Notes under the pieces: generated by a model | What the model saw: the letters and a program-made list of their open reading frames with translations, nothing else | Told to the model about the DNA's origin: nothing | The model's database searches: none | Position numbers and translations under genes: made by a program | Assembly: GCF_001957125.1 (NCBI RefSeq) | Contig: NZ_MPHJ01000004.1 | Span: 248,085 to 312,084, forward strand | Direction: 5' to 3' | Source of the DNA: Shewanella sp. UCD-KL12 | Lineage (GTDB): Bacteria; Pseudomonadota; Gammaproteobacteria; Enterobacterales; Shewanellaceae | DNA: 64,000 nucleotides | Part shown: piece after piece, positions 42,009 to 51,592 of the stretch | Layout of the letters: the number at the start of each line of letters is the position of its first letter | How positions within the stretch are numbered: the first letter of the stretch is position 1

Positions 42009-45000
42009 ATGACAGTAACCAATGATAACGAGCGCCCTTTAGCTAAACATGAGGATACGCAAACAGGGATAATAGCCTGGTTTGCTCGCAATAGTGTCGC
42101 AGCAAACCTGTTAATGATCATTATTATCTTAGGTGGACTATTAACGGCGGATACGATTCGCAAACAGTTCTTCCCACAAGTTGAGATCAACTGGGTTGAG
42201 TTTAACGCTTTCTACCCTGGCGCAGCCCCTCAGGAAGTTGAAGAGGGGATCACGATTAAAGTTGAAGAGGCCTTAGAAAGTGTTCAAGGCCTTAAACGTG
42301 TCATCACCTATTCAAATAGAAACTCAGCAACTGGCTACTTTAGAATTGAAGATTCCTATGATCCTCAAATCGTTCTCGATGAGATAAAGTCAGAAATAGA
42401 TTCAATCTCAAGTTTCCCTGATGGTATGGAACGCCCAAAAATAGAGCGCATAAAATTACGTCAAGAAGTGATGTATATGAGCCTCTATGGTGATATGACT
42501 CCAAGGCAGCTTAAAGAGCTAGGAGAGAAGATCCATGATGAGCTCATGCAGCTCCCGCGGGTTAATATCACTGAGTTTTACGGTGGTCTTGGTTATGAAA
42601 TCGCTATTGAAGTCAGCAGAGATAGATTAAGAGAGTTTGGTTTAAGCTTTAATGATGTTGCTGATGCTGTACGCGGTTTTTCAAGAAATATGTCAGCCGG
42701 CCAGATCCGTGCTGAAAACGGTTACATCAATCTACGAGTACAAAACCAAGCCTATGTAGGCTATGAATTTGAAAACCTCCCACTCATAACCTTAGAAGAT
42801 GGAACTAACGTACTACTCGGTGATATCGCCACTGTGGTCGATGGTTTTGAGGAGGGAATACAATACTCTAAATTCAATGGTAAAAATTCAGTCACCTTCT
42901 TTATTGGTGCCGCTAACGATCAGAGTATGACTGATGTCGCTGACGTCGTTAAAGAGTACGTGGCAGAAAAGCAGTTAGAACTCCCCGAAGGCCTAAAGTT
43001 AGAGACTTGGGTCGACATGACCTACTATCTAGAGGGACGGTTAGACCTTATGTTAGATAGTATGAAAACAGGTGCTGTACTGGTCTTTATGATGCTAGCG
43101 CTGTTTCTACGTGTCCGCCTTGCTTTCTGGGTCATGATGGGGTTACCAGTGTGTTTCCTCGGCACCCTACTCTTTATGCCTATGGCAATGATTGATGTCA
43201 CTGTAAATGTGATCAGCCTTTTTGCCTTCATATTAGTACTCGGTATTGTCGTCGATGACGCCATTGTTATGGGGGAAAGCGCCCATGATGAGTGTGAGCG
43301 AAACGGGCAAAACCTTGATAACGTGATCCGTGGCGTAAAGCGTGTTGCTATGCCTGCAACCTTTGGTGTGCTAACAACCATAGCAGCTTTCCTACCGATA
43401 ACCTTAGATGACGGCCCCTCTTCGGCATTCGGTCAAGCCATTGGTTATGTTGTGATCTTATGTCTCATTTTCTCTCTGGTTGAATCTAAGCTTATTTTAC
43501 CTGCTCACTTAGCGAGAATGAAACAGAAGACAATCGTAAAACCTGGTTCTCGTAACCCTTTAGACTGGCTTAGAAACGGCGTTAACTTTATTCAAGATAA
43601 AGTCGACACTGGACTACAGTCCTTCATAAAGAACATTTATCGCCCTAGCCTAACGAAAGCTGTCGAATACCGTTATGCCATCATTATGTTGTTTATCAGC
43701 TTTATCTTAGTTTGTGCAGGTCTTTATGCTGGAGGCATGATCCGCTTCATCGGTCAGCCTAAGATCCCACATGACTTCCCACGTATTAACTTTGAGATGA
43801 ACGTTGATGCTTCAGAAAAAGCGACCCTTTCAGCTGCACTCGCCATAGAAAAAGCCCTTTATGATGTCGATAAAGAGCTAGAAGAAAAATATGGGCAAGG
43901 CATGATCTCAGATATGCAGGTCGACTTAAGGGGACGCACCTCGGCTGAAGTGATGACAAAACTGGTCGATCCAGAGATCAGGCCATTAGATACCTTTGCT
44001 TTGGCTGAACTTTGGCGACAGGCCATGCCGCTCATTCCGGGAATGAAGTCGTTTGAAGTGCAAGATAACCTCTTTGGAGGAGGTCGGGATGATGGAGACA
44101 TAAGCTTCCGCCTTGAGAGTAAGCATGAAGAGCAGCTCGTTGCAGCTTCAAAGGAGCTAAAAGCTAAACTGAATACGCTTAAAGGGGTTGGAGATGTTAA
44201 CGACAGTCGCCAATCAAGCGCAAAAGAGGTGCAGTTTGAACTTAAACCCCAAGCTTATGGCCTCGGGTTAACCTTAGCCAATATCGCTTCTCAAGTTGGC
44301 AATAGCTTCTATGGTCTTGAAGCACAACGTATCTTAAGAAATGGTGAGGAGATTAAAGTGATGCTGCGCTACCCAGAGGAGCAGCGTAACTCAATCGCTC
44401 AGGTTTCAGAGGTGATGATTGTGACTCCGCAAGGGGTAGAAGTTCCCCTATCAGAAGTTGCCATCATTCATGTGACCCAAGGTGTTAATGGTATACGCCG
44501 CGAAAACGGCAACCGTACCATTAATGTTTGGGCATCGGTTGATGCAGATCAAGCTGAACCTTTTAAGCTTGCAGAGGAGATCCGTGATAACTTTATGCCC
44601 GAGTTACTGAAAAAGTATCCTCGTGTTAAAAGTGAAGTATCGGGTAATATACAAGAGCAGATGGATAGCGCTAAAACACAGATGAGGGATTTTATTATAT
44701 CCTTGCTGATCATATACAGCCTGTTGGCTATCCCACTTAAATCGTACTCACAGCCAATTATGATCATGTCAGTGATCCCATTTGGTGTCATTGGCTCAGT
44801 AGTAGGTCATATGATCATGGGCATTGATTTAAGTGCGCTATCACTGTTCGGCATCATTGCAGCAGCTGGTGTCGTAGTAAATGATTCCTTGGTGATGGTT
44901 GATTACATTAACAAATCAAGAGAAGCTGGTATTGAAATGAAACGAGCGGTGCTAGAAGCTGGCTGCAGACGTTTTAGAGCGATCATGTTGACATCTCTCA

Positions 45001-45230
45001 CCACTTTTATCGGTTTGATGCCAATCATGACTGAAACCAGCATGCAGGCTAAAATGGTGATCCCAATGGCAACCTCCCTCGCCTTCGGTGTCCTATTCGC
45101 AACCGTAGTAACCTTAATGCTTATCCCTTGTTTATATCTCGCTATTGAAGATATCAAGAAGCTGGTTGGTAGTAAGTCTCGCGTGAGCAATGAGCGTCCC
45201 CATAATATGGAGCCAGAGCTGATTAAGTAA
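42009..45230 (+). CDS. RND efflux permease (HAE-type)
   Basis: 1073 residues, 12 membrane helices with two large periplasmic loops. The fourth helix reads LGIVVDDAIVMGE, with the paired Asp used for proton relay in AcrB-type pumps, and lacks the metal motif of CzcA. It probably exports organic compounds; the substrate cannot be predicted. It starts 3 nt after the adaptor stop. An external TolC is presumably used. Confidence 0.9.
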   Translation: MTVTNDNERPLAKHEDTQTGIIAWFARNSVAANLLMIIIILGGLLTADTIRKQFFPQVEINWVEFNAFYPGAAPQEVEEGITIKVEEALESVQGLKRVITYSNRNSATGYFRIEDSYDPQIVLDEIKSEIDSISSFPDGMERPKIERIKLRQEVMYMSLYGDMTPRQLKELGEKIHDELMQLPRVNITEFYGGLGYEIAIEVSRDRLREFGLSFNDVADAVRGFSRNMSAGQIRAENGYINLRVQNQAYVGYEFENLPLITLEDGTNVLLGDIATVVDGFEEGIQYSKFNGKNSVTFFIGAANDQSMTDVADVVKEYVAEKQLELPEGLKLETWVDMTYYLEGRLDLMLDSMKTGAVLVFMMLALFLRVRLAFWVMMGLPVCFLGTLLFMPMAMIDVTVNVISLFAFILVLGIVVDDAIVMGESAHDECERNGQNLDNVIRGVKRVAMPATFGVLTTIAAFLPITLDDGPSSAFGQAIGYVVILCLIFSLVESKLILPAHLARMKQKTIVKPGSRNPLDWLRNGVNFIQDKVDTGLQSFIKNIYRPSLTKAVEYRYAIIMLFISFILVCAGLYAGGMIRFIGQPKIPHDFPRINFEMNVDASEKATLSAALAIEKALYDVDKELEEKYGQGMISDMQVDLRGRTSAEVMTKLVDPEIRPLDTFALAELWRQAMPLIPGMKSFEVQDNLFGGGRDDGDISFRLESKHEEQLVAASKELKAKLNTLKGVGDVNDSRQSSAKEVQFELKPQAYGLGLTLANIASQVGNSFYGLEAQRILRNGEEIKVMLRYPEEQRNSIAQVSEVMIVTPQGVEVPLSEVAIIHVTQGVNGIRRENGNRTINVWASVDADQAEPFKLAEEIRDNFMPELLKKYPRVKSEVSGNIQEQMDSAKTQMRDFIISLLIIYSLLAIPLKSYSQPIMIMSVIPFGVIGSVVGHMIMGIDLSALSLFGIIAAAGVVVNDSLVMVDYINKSREAGIEMKRAVLEAGCRRFRAIMLTSLTTFIGLMPIMTETSMQAKMVIPMATSLAFGVLFATVVTLMLIPCLYLAIEDIKKLVGSKSRVSNERPHNMEPELIK

Positions 45231-45260
45231 CTGTCAGCCTGTTTTTGTGGATTAAGATAC

Positions 45261-45296
45261 AAATGCCGCTCTGTTTATAGAGCGGCATTTTTATAT
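45261..45296 (+). terminator. Terminator of RND operon
   Basis: ATGCCGCTCT, loop GTTTAT, AGAGCGGCAT followed by TTTTTAT; flanking A-run makes it usable from both sides. Confidence 0.88.
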
Positions 45297-45309
45297 CAGT
45301 CGTACATCA

Positions 45310-46164
45310 CTAGTTCATATAACGTGATTCAAAAGTAGCAAGCAACTCACCTTTATTACTCTTCACAGTAAGTGATTCACCATTAATACTGTAACTCGCA
45401 AACTCACCGATAGACTTAAGAAATGCTAGCTCCTGTTCCATGCCTTCCATACACATTTTACGTGTGCCAGCTACGGGACCCATGGTTAATTTACCTTGGT
45501 TAGCCTCAAAAGAGCCACTGAAATTATTACAACCAGAAAAACCCTTGATAAGATTTTTGTCTGCAACGAACTGAATAAAAACCTCTTTGTCACCAGCACC
45601 TAACTTGGCTGGTTTGTCAGCTAAACTCATCAGTTTCCAATAAGTATTGGTAAACTCAGCATTAGCAGTGTTTTCTGATTGAGTACTCTTTGAACGGGAT
45701 ACACGATCCAGTTTTATCTCAATAGGCTGATTCACCCCCTCTACAAATGGGTCAATATTGGTGGTAGATGTAAACACTAAGCTGTCTGCAACTTTAATCG
45801 TCGCGCGTAAGCTATATCTGTGTCTATCAAGTATCTTACTAGCATCGTACTCGATACTTACCGCATAAGGGGGCGTACCGATATCAGTTAAAGAGTAAGC
45901 CGAGATAACATCAGCAGCTGCATCAGCCCTAGAGATATCTTCGAGTGTGACTTCAAGTACCGCATTAGCAGGCAACATTCTGCGATCTAAATAGATAACA
46001 TTAACATCAAGTGACTTCATTGCGGCAATCTCAGTAGCGGCGAGTTCGGGACTTGCTGATGTATCTAGATTTGAAGAGGTAGACTCATGATTGCAAGCTT
46101 GTAAGGCAAAGGCTGAAATAAGTATTGAAGAGGCTAAAGCAAGCTTATTGATTTGAAACTGCAT
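45310..46164 (-). CDS. Lipoprotein with YbaY-like and META domains
   Basis: 284 residues from the ATG at 46164, with AAGGAA 8 nt upstream; the longer frame from 46227 lacks a ribosome site. A lipoprotein signal ends in FALQAC. Residues about 45-150 match a YbaY/YscW-like beta domain (LPANAVLEVTLEDISRADA), and about 165-280 a META/HslJ domain with SGCNNFSGSF and KMCMEG. META-domain proteins are linked to heat, novobiocin or envelope stress. It converges with the RND operon. Confidence 0.83.
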   Translation of the reverse strand: MQFQINKLALASSILISAFALQACNHESTSSNLDTSASPELAATEIAAMKSLDVNVIYLDRRMLPANAVLEVTLEDISRADAAADVISAYSLTDIGTPPYAVSIEYDASKILDRHRYSLRATIKVADSLVFTSTTNIDPFVEGVNQPIEIKLDRVSRSKSTQSENTANAEFTNTYWKLMSLADKPAKLGAGDKEVFIQFVADKNLIKGFSGCNNFSGSFEANQGKLTMGPVAGTRKMCMEGMEQELAFLKSIGEFASYSINGESLTVKSNKGELLATFESRYMN

Positions 46165-46460
46165 AAAATAATTCCTTTTATATACTACATCAGGATGCGT
46201 GTTTGTCATCCTGACAAAATGGCACAATGAACTAGCTATACGCTAAATACAAGAGAATACAGCTGCAGTAGACAGAATTTTACAATTGAACTCCCTTTAA
46301 AAACCTGTAGTTACATAAGCAGCAACAGATATGATAAACCTACTACATACTGGTAAAATTTAAAGGTTCATATAATTGCCGCATGTAACTTGCTATCTAG
46401 TCGGTTTAATCATGCTTACATCACTCAAGGAAGCTAAAGGGTTCATACATCCGGAAATCC
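46165..46460. other. Upstream region of META lipoprotein gene
   Basis: About 300 nt with no supported frame; the repeat array begins after it. Nothing recognised except AT-rich promoter-like sequence. Confidence 0.3.
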
Positions 46461-46798
46461 CAAGTATTTTTCGATAACGGGCTTCATCTGACTTTCTGCT
46501 GCAAAGAATGCTGAGGGATAGCTGACTTTAAACATTAGGAACCCTAGGGGTCATATTCCTATTACAATATTTCTTTTCAGATACGAAAAAGCCCCTAGCA
46601 TTTCTGCTAGAGGCTTCATCTGACTTTAAACAATAGGAACACTAGGGTTCAAATTCCTATTACAATATTTCCTTTCAGATACGAAAAAGCCCGGTATCTT
46701 TCGATAACGGGCTTCATCTGAATGTGGCGGAGGGATAGCTGACTTTAAATAATAGGAACCTTTGGGTTCATCTTCCTATCAAACTATTTTTCCTAAAC

Positions 46799-46830
46799 GA
46801 AAAAGCCCCTAGCATTTCTGCTAGGGGCTT
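46799..46830 (-). terminator. Terminator of first tRNA-Ser gene
   Basis: Minus strand: GCCCCTAGCA, GAAA loop, TGCTAGGGGC, then TTTTTCG. Perfect 10-bp stem 10 nt downstream of the tRNA CCA. Confidence 0.88.
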
Positions 46831-46840
46831 CATCTGAATG

Positions 46841-46931
46841 TGGCGGAGAGATAGGGATTTGAACCCTAGATGGGCTACAAACCCATGCCGGTTTTCAAGA
46901 CCGGTGCATTCGACCACTCTGCCATCTCTCC
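46841..46931 (-). tRNA. serT: tRNA-Ser(UGA), copy 1
   Basis: 91 nt including encoded CCA. Read on the minus strand it begins GGAGAGATGGCAGAGTGG, has anticodon loop CTTGAAA (anticodon TGA), a long variable arm, the T arm GGGTTCAAATCCC and acceptor 3' strand CTCTCCGCCA. It decodes UCN serine codons. Identical to the copy at 47342-47432. Confidence 0.97.
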
Positions 46932-47298
46932 GAACGCCGCGAATAATATAGCGACAGATAAAAGATGTAAAGCCCCAAATAGGTTTTTTAACGACATACC
47001 GTTTAGTTGCTCAAAAACTGACTAAAAAGTTTAGGTTCTCACCAATAGCATAAATTAAAGGGATAAAAATAGAACAAAAAGCCCCTAGCATTTCTGCTAA
47101 GGGATTCATCTAAATACGGCTAAGGGATAGCTGACTTTGAACTTTAGGAGCCTTTGGGTTCTTCTCCCTATTAAACTATGTTTCCTAAACGAAAAAGCCC
47201 CTAGCATTTCTGCTAGGGGCTTCGTCTGAATCCGGCTGAGGGATAGATGACTTTAAACATTAGGAACCCTAGGGTTTAAATCCTAGCCTTTTAAAAAC

Positions 47299-47330
47299 GA
47301 AAAAAGGCTCATCATTTCTGATGAGCCTTT
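47299..47330 (-). terminator. Terminator of second tRNA-Ser gene
   Basis: Minus strand: GGCTCATCA, GAAA loop, TGATGAGCC, then TTTTTTCG. The stem differs from the other units but pairs perfectly. Confidence 0.85.
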
Positions 47331-47341
47331 TGTCTTGAATG

Positions 47342-47432
47342 TGGCGGAGAGATAGGGATTTGAACCCTAGATGGGCTACAAACCCATGCCGGTTTTCAAG
47401 ACCGGTGCATTCGACCACTCTGCCATCTCTCC
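47342..47432 (-). tRNA. serT: tRNA-Ser(UGA), copy 2
   Basis: Same 91-nt sequence as copy 1, including CCA and the flanking GAACGCCGCGAATAATATAG upstream. The duplication therefore includes some 5' flank. A 71-codon frame crossing this gene is spurious. Confidence 0.97.
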
Positions 47433-47542
47433 GAACGCCGCGAATAATATAGCGACTGGGAAAAGATGTAAAGCCCCAAAGCAAGTTTGTATGGCGCTTT
47501 ACTCTTAACTGCTTGAAAATAACGCTAACTGATTAAAATATC

Positions 47543-48814
47543 TTACTTTTGCTGATCAGCCTGAGACAGTTCATCCGCTTTTAGCGCAATACGTGCAGGA
47601 TCTGGAGTAATAAATCCATTTTTTACTTCATTCCAACTGCTATTTTTACGTAACCTGAAACCAGCAAAAACACCGACTGCACAGAGAAGTATCCCAGAGC
47701 CAATAGCAACCTCGCCTAGGTTTGCCCACATAGCCACTAAACTAGACGCACCAAAAGCGATACTTATCTGCAAGAAGTTCTGTAAGCCTGCTGCCTTAGT
47801 CGCATTATCAGTAAACTCTTGTAGTGCACTATTAACCACAATCGGGTAGATAGCGCCGTTCGCTGCCGCTAGGATAGAGAAAGCAATCAAAAGTGGTAGC
47901 AGACTGGTAAAACTAAAAACTAAGGTACTTGCAACTATCGCAGCAACACAAACTGCAAATAACACTAATAGTACAGACAATGCCGTTTCAACACCGAATT
48001 TACGGATCAATGTCTTACTCGCATAACCACCCACAATAAACATAATGGTTTGTGGGATAAAACTTAGGCCAATCTCTTTAGCGGCATAACCGTGCTGCTC
48101 CATGACAATTGGCCATACCGTTAGGTAGGCAAAGAATGCACCAGAACAAGCACCGAAAATGATCACATTCCCTAAATACTTTGGATTATTGAGTAACCCC
48201 CAGTAAGAGATAGCGCTTTTACTTTGAGCTGTTGTTTTACACACCTTTTCTTTCGGCACAAAAAGTACTGTGAGAACCATCAATACTGCAGCCAGTACAG
48301 TTAATATGATAAATATGGTCTGCCAGCCATTAGATTGCAGCACAAAGGCACCCAGTAAAGGAGCTAAAGCAGGCGATAATGCAACGAGAGGCATAATGTT
48401 AGAAAACACACTCTGTGCTTTTACTGCATCATATTTCTCAATAACGATCGCTTGCCATATCACCCCTGCACTACATGCACCTAAGGCTTGAAAGAATCGA
48501 GAGATATTAAAAGCGGCTACAGTTTCACTTGATGCGATTGAAAAACTTGCCGCAGCAAAAATAGAAAGTCCAACAAGCAGTGAATTTCTTTTGCCAATTC
48601 GTTGAACAAGAGGTCCATACATTAACTGGCCAATCGCTAAACCAGCGAGAAAACTGGTTAATGAACCTGCGACTTGAGAAGGTGTTGCCTGCATTGTATC
48701 TTCAATCGCTTTAAATGCTGGAAGATACATATCTGTTGCAATGAAACCTAACATACTGAGTAAAGCTAGGTAGGAGAGGAAAAAGAAGTACTTGGTATTG
48801 TTTACTGAATTCAT
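47543..48814 (-). CDS. punC: MFS transporter PunC, Bcr/CflA family
   Basis: 423 residues, 12 membrane helices. The Bcr/CflA drug-resistance subgroup signature is seen: ATDMYLPAF in helix 1 and the loop GPLVQRIGKRN. Its divergent LysR neighbour is a close match to E. coli PunR (YdhB), whose neighbour is PunC (YdhC), a purine nucleoside transporter. By that pairing a purine role is likely; drug efflux is an alternative. Confidence 0.85.
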   Translation of the reverse strand: MNSVNNTKYFFFLSYLALLSMLGFIATDMYLPAFKAIEDTMQATPSQVAGSLTSFLAGLAIGQLMYGPLVQRIGKRNSLLVGLSIFAAASFSIASSETVAAFNISRFFQALGACSAGVIWQAIVIEKYDAVKAQSVFSNIMPLVALSPALAPLLGAFVLQSNGWQTIFIILTVLAAVLMVLTVLFVPKEKVCKTTAQSKSAISYWGLLNNPKYLGNVIIFGACSGAFFAYLTVWPIVMEQHGYAAKEIGLSFIPQTIMFIVGGYASKTLIRKFGVETALSVLLVLFAVCVAAIVASTLVFSFTSLLPLLIAFSILAAANGAIYPIVVNSALQEFTDNATKAAGLQNFLQISIAFGASSLVAMWANLGEVAIGSGILLCAVGVFAGFRLRKNSSWNEVKNGFITPDPARIALKADELSQADQQK

Positions 48815-48946
48815 GATAATAATTTACTACTGATACTGATTAAGAATATTTTACGGGATGCGCAGCCTAAACACTTGCTTAATGAATGTGAAGCGTTTAA
48901 TTTTGATGTCAGCCTTCAAAAAAAATCACAGCAAGGATATGCAAGC

Positions 48947-49849
48947 ATGCTTTCTGAACAATCTCTGCAATTGATCGATATGGTCGCACGGGTCGGGAGC
49001 TTCACCGCTGCTGCTAATAAATTACACAAAGTCCCCTCTGCAGTCAGTTATGCAGTCAAACAGGTTGAAGACGAATTAGGCGTCGCATTATTTGAACGAC
49101 ACCATCGCAGTGTGAGTTTGACCCCTGCAGGTGAACATTTTGTTGAACAAACCCGTTCCTTGCTGACAAATATGGCATCGATGAAAGATGATACTAAGCG
49201 AGTGGCAAATGGCTGGCAGCCAACATTGTCAATAGCTTTTGATAATATCGTCAGAGCCGACAAAATAAGCGTTCTGATTGCTGATTTTTACCGCAACTTC
49301 AATAACATTGAGCTAATTATCCGAATAGAAGTCTTTAATGGCGTTTGGGAGTCGATAGCCAATGGGAGAAGTGATATTGCAATAGGGGCAACCACTGCTA
49401 TACCTGTAGGTGGAGAATACCAATTTAGGGATATGGGTGAAATAGAGTGGGCATTTGTTGTAAGCAAGAAACACCCACTGGCCGAACTTGATAGACCGCT
49501 TTGCGACGAAGAGTTACGTCAATATCCCTCTATTTGTCTTGAAGATACTTCACGTGAAATTCCTAAACGCATGACATGGCTGCTAGATAATCAAAGGCGG
49601 CTTGTCGTACCAGACTGGATCCGAGCTATAAATTGCTTTAGAGAGGGGCTTGGTATTGGCTATATGCCACTGCATTTCGCTGAGCCATTTATTCAGGCAG
49701 GTGTCCTTATACGTAAAGAGTTAGAAACCGTTAAAGGCCCTAGCCCATGTTGTTTAGCCTGGAATGGCGCGAATATGTCCCCGGCTATGTCTTGGGTGCT
49801 TGATTACTTGGGAGATAGTGAAAAGTTACATCAAGATTGGTTTAATTAG
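48947..49849 (+). CDS. punR: LysR-type regulator PunR
   Basis: 300 residues from the ATG at 48947 behind AAGGAT; the frame extends 24 codons upstream but without support. The N-terminal winged helix (about 4-60, with VGSFTAAANKLHKVPSAVS) and co-inducer domain match E. coli YdhB/PunR along their length, for example the blocks EVFNGVW, AIGAT-AIPVGG and RDMG. PunR activates punC on sensing purines. It is divergent from punC with about 130 nt between. Confidence 0.9.
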   Translation: MLSEQSLQLIDMVARVGSFTAAANKLHKVPSAVSYAVKQVEDELGVALFERHHRSVSLTPAGEHFVEQTRSLLTNMASMKDDTKRVANGWQPTLSIAFDNIVRADKISVLIADFYRNFNNIELIIRIEVFNGVWESIANGRSDIAIGATTAIPVGGEYQFRDMGEIEWAFVVSKKHPLAELDRPLCDEELRQYPSICLEDTSREIPKRMTWLLDNQRRLVVPDWIRAINCFREGLGIGYMPLHFAEPFIQAGVLIRKELETVKGPSPCCLAWNGANMSPAMSWVLDYLGDSEKLHQDWFN

Positions 49850-50052
49850 AAACTTCGCTAATTTAAGCTAAATTTAAGGCAAAAGTCGCAATATTTATAT
49901 TGTTACTTTAACCACCTATCAACCTAAGGTATGATTTAGTAACTTGCATGTGATCAAGGGATTTATCTAAGAGCATGGAACTCTTTGTTACCATCTCTAT
50001 CTAATTACAAGCACTAAGTATATTTGATTAAATTGAGTCACTGGAGAGATTT

Positions 50053-50712
50053 ATGACGCAACAGACGCTGTATTCTACAGGAGCTTCCACACTGGAAGTG
50101 AATAAGCTTCTTAAAAACACTTACATGCTACTTTCAATGACATTAGCTTTTTCTGCTGTATGTGCAGGTTTGGCAATGGCACTAGCCATCAGTCCTATGA
50201 TGTCTTTAGGTCTTTCGATTGGTAGCTTAGTACTCCTCTTCGTGACACTGCGCAAAGCAGAAACTGCAGCGGGCCTATTCTGGGTATTTGCCTTTACTGG
50301 CATGCAGGGCGCATCACTTGGTTACATACTTAATCATTATGCAGGTATGGCTAATGGTCCACAGTTAATCATGCAAGCACTCGGATTAACGTCAGTCGTA
50401 TTTATCACCCTCTCGGGATACGCGATTACCACTAAGAAAGATTTCTCATTTATGAGAGGTTTTTTGTTAGCCGGCCTAATCATTGCGATTGTGGCTGGTA
50501 TAGCTAATATTTTCATTGGTAGCGGTGTTGTGTTTATGGCACTGAATGCGGGTATAGCACTACTCATGACAGGCTTTATCTTGTATGACACAAGTCGTAT
50601 CGTCAATGGTGGTGAAACCAACTACATACGTGCAACTATCGCCTTATACCTTGACTTTATTAACCTCTTTATTGCTCTGCTTCATCTTATGGGCATTGGT
50701 AATGACGACTAA
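50053..50712 (+). CDS. yccA: Bax-inhibitor-1 family membrane protein YccA
   Basis: 219 residues with seven membrane helices and the BI-1 C-terminus (ALYLDFINLFIALLHLMGI). E. coli YccA binds the FtsH protease and modulates its degradation of membrane proteins such as SecY. GGAGAG precedes the ATG. Monocistronic, with its own terminator. It lies next to the tus genes as in many relatives. Confidence 0.93.
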   Translation: MTQQTLYSTGASTLEVNKLLKNTYMLLSMTLAFSAVCAGLAMALAISPMMSLGLSIGSLVLLFVTLRKAETAAGLFWVFAFTGMQGASLGYILNHYAGMANGPQLIMQALGLTSVVFITLSGYAITTKKDFSFMRGFLLAGLIIAIVAGIANIFIGSGVVFMALNAGIALLMTGFILYDTSRIVNGGETNYIRATIALYLDFINLFIALLHLMGIGNDD

Positions 50713-50772
50713 ATAAATACAAGAGATGTGTTAAAAAATAACACGTCTACATTTGTATTAATGCGCTATAAT

Positions 50773-50798
50773 GGCCCCTCTCGAGGGGCTATTTTTTT
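50773..50798 (+). terminator. Terminator of yccA
   Basis: GGCCCCT, short CTCG loop, AGGGGCT followed by ATTTTTTT. Confidence 0.82.
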
Positions 50799-50846
50799 GC
50801 CTGTTCTAATACACTATTTTTAAAAACTGCTAATTAAAGTTATTCC

Positions 50847-51236
50847 ATGAGCAAATTCATCATTCAGGTTAATGGCGCATCTTACTCAAGTTCTGCCAGC
50901 TATAACGCCTATAAATTTACCCAATCAGCACTCAAGATGGGCCACGTAATAAACAAGGTCTTTTTCTACCAAGATGGCGTGTATAACTCTAATGCATTAA
51001 ACAGCCCTGCATCCGATGAGTTTGATTTAACCGCAGCTTGGGTTAGCCTTGCCGTAGAAAATAATATTGAGCTGGTAAACTGTGCCTCAGCAGCATTAAG
51101 GCGCGGCGTACTTTCTGAAACTGAAGCACAGGAAGCAGAGCTTTCACATTGGAATTTGCAAGCCCCCTTTACTATGGGAGGCCTGGGCGAATTAGTCACC
51201 GGCATAGAAAATTCTGACCGATTAGTGAGTTTTTAA
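50847..51236 (+). CDS. tusD: Sulfur relay protein TusD
   Basis: 129 residues, DsrE family. C79 (NCASAALRRG) aligns with the sulfur-carrying cysteine of E. coli TusD (C78). TusBCD takes sulfur from TusA and passes it to TusE for 2-thiouridine at the wobble base of tRNAs Lys, Glu and Gln. First gene of a four-gene operon; its stop overlaps the tusC start by one base. Confidence 0.95.
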   Translation: MSKFIIQVNGASYSSSASYNAYKFTQSALKMGHVINKVFFYQDGVYNSNALNSPASDEFDLTAAWVSLAVENNIELVNCASAALRRGVLSETEAQEAELSHWNLQAPFTMGGLGELVTGIENSDRLVSF

Positions 51237-51592
51237 TGAAGAAATTAACCATCATTTTTCGCCGACCGCCTCACAGCTCTCCACATGGGAGAGAAGCATT
51301 AGATCTCGCCCTTTTAAGCGCCAGCTTTGAGCAAGAAGTCAGTTTAATCTTTGTTGACGAGGGAGTGCTTCACCTCGTTTCATCTCAGTCCCCAGAAACT
51401 GCAGGTGCAAAAGATTATATTGCAACCTTTGGGGCGTTAGCCCTCTATGACATTGAAACCGTATTGGCATGCTCCACCTCACTGACTCGGTTCGGCTTAA
51501 TGGATGAAGCGTTGACGATAGAAGTTAGCAAGGTAGTACCACAATCAATCACTGAGCATCTTAAACTTAGCGATGAGGTCCTAGTATTCTAA
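51236..51592 (+). CDS. tusC: Sulfur relay protein TusC
   Basis: 118 residues, DsrF-like member of the TusBCD hexamer, structural partner of TusD and TusB. The motif RRPPHSSPHGREALDLAL at the N-terminus is typical. ATG overlaps the tusD stop, and its stop overlaps the tusB start, so translation is coupled throughout. Confidence 0.94.
   Translation: MKKLTIIFRRPPHSSPHGREALDLALLSASFEQEVSLIFVDEGVLHLVSSQSPETAGAKDYIATFGALALYDIETVLACSTSLTRFGLMDEALTIEVSKVVPQSITEHLKLSDEVLVF

Larger units (their letters stand above)
46463..47330. repeat. Terminator/tRNA-end repeat array around tRNA-Ser genes
   Basis: About seven diverged units of roughly 100-115 bp. Each has a hairpin with a TTTC loop on the plus strand (GAAA on the transcribed strand) followed by GGCTTCATCTGA-like sequence and a remnant of the tRNA 3' end such as TGGCGGAGGGATAG (46725-46738). 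Hairpins: 46591-46614, 46689-46712, 46805-46828, 47081-47104, 47197-47220, 47306-47327, and a degenerate one near 46463. The two units next to the tRNA genes act as their terminators. Confidence 0.82.

Noticed and set aside
46463..47330. Regular repeats that look CRISPR-like at first sight
   Set aside because: Units are 100-115 bp, diverged, each a terminator hairpin plus tRNA-end remnant; no short identical repeats with unique spacers and no cas genes.
47269..47484. 71-codon minus-strand frame
   Set aside because: It runs through the tRNA-Ser gene and its terminator; it is a by-product of those sequences.
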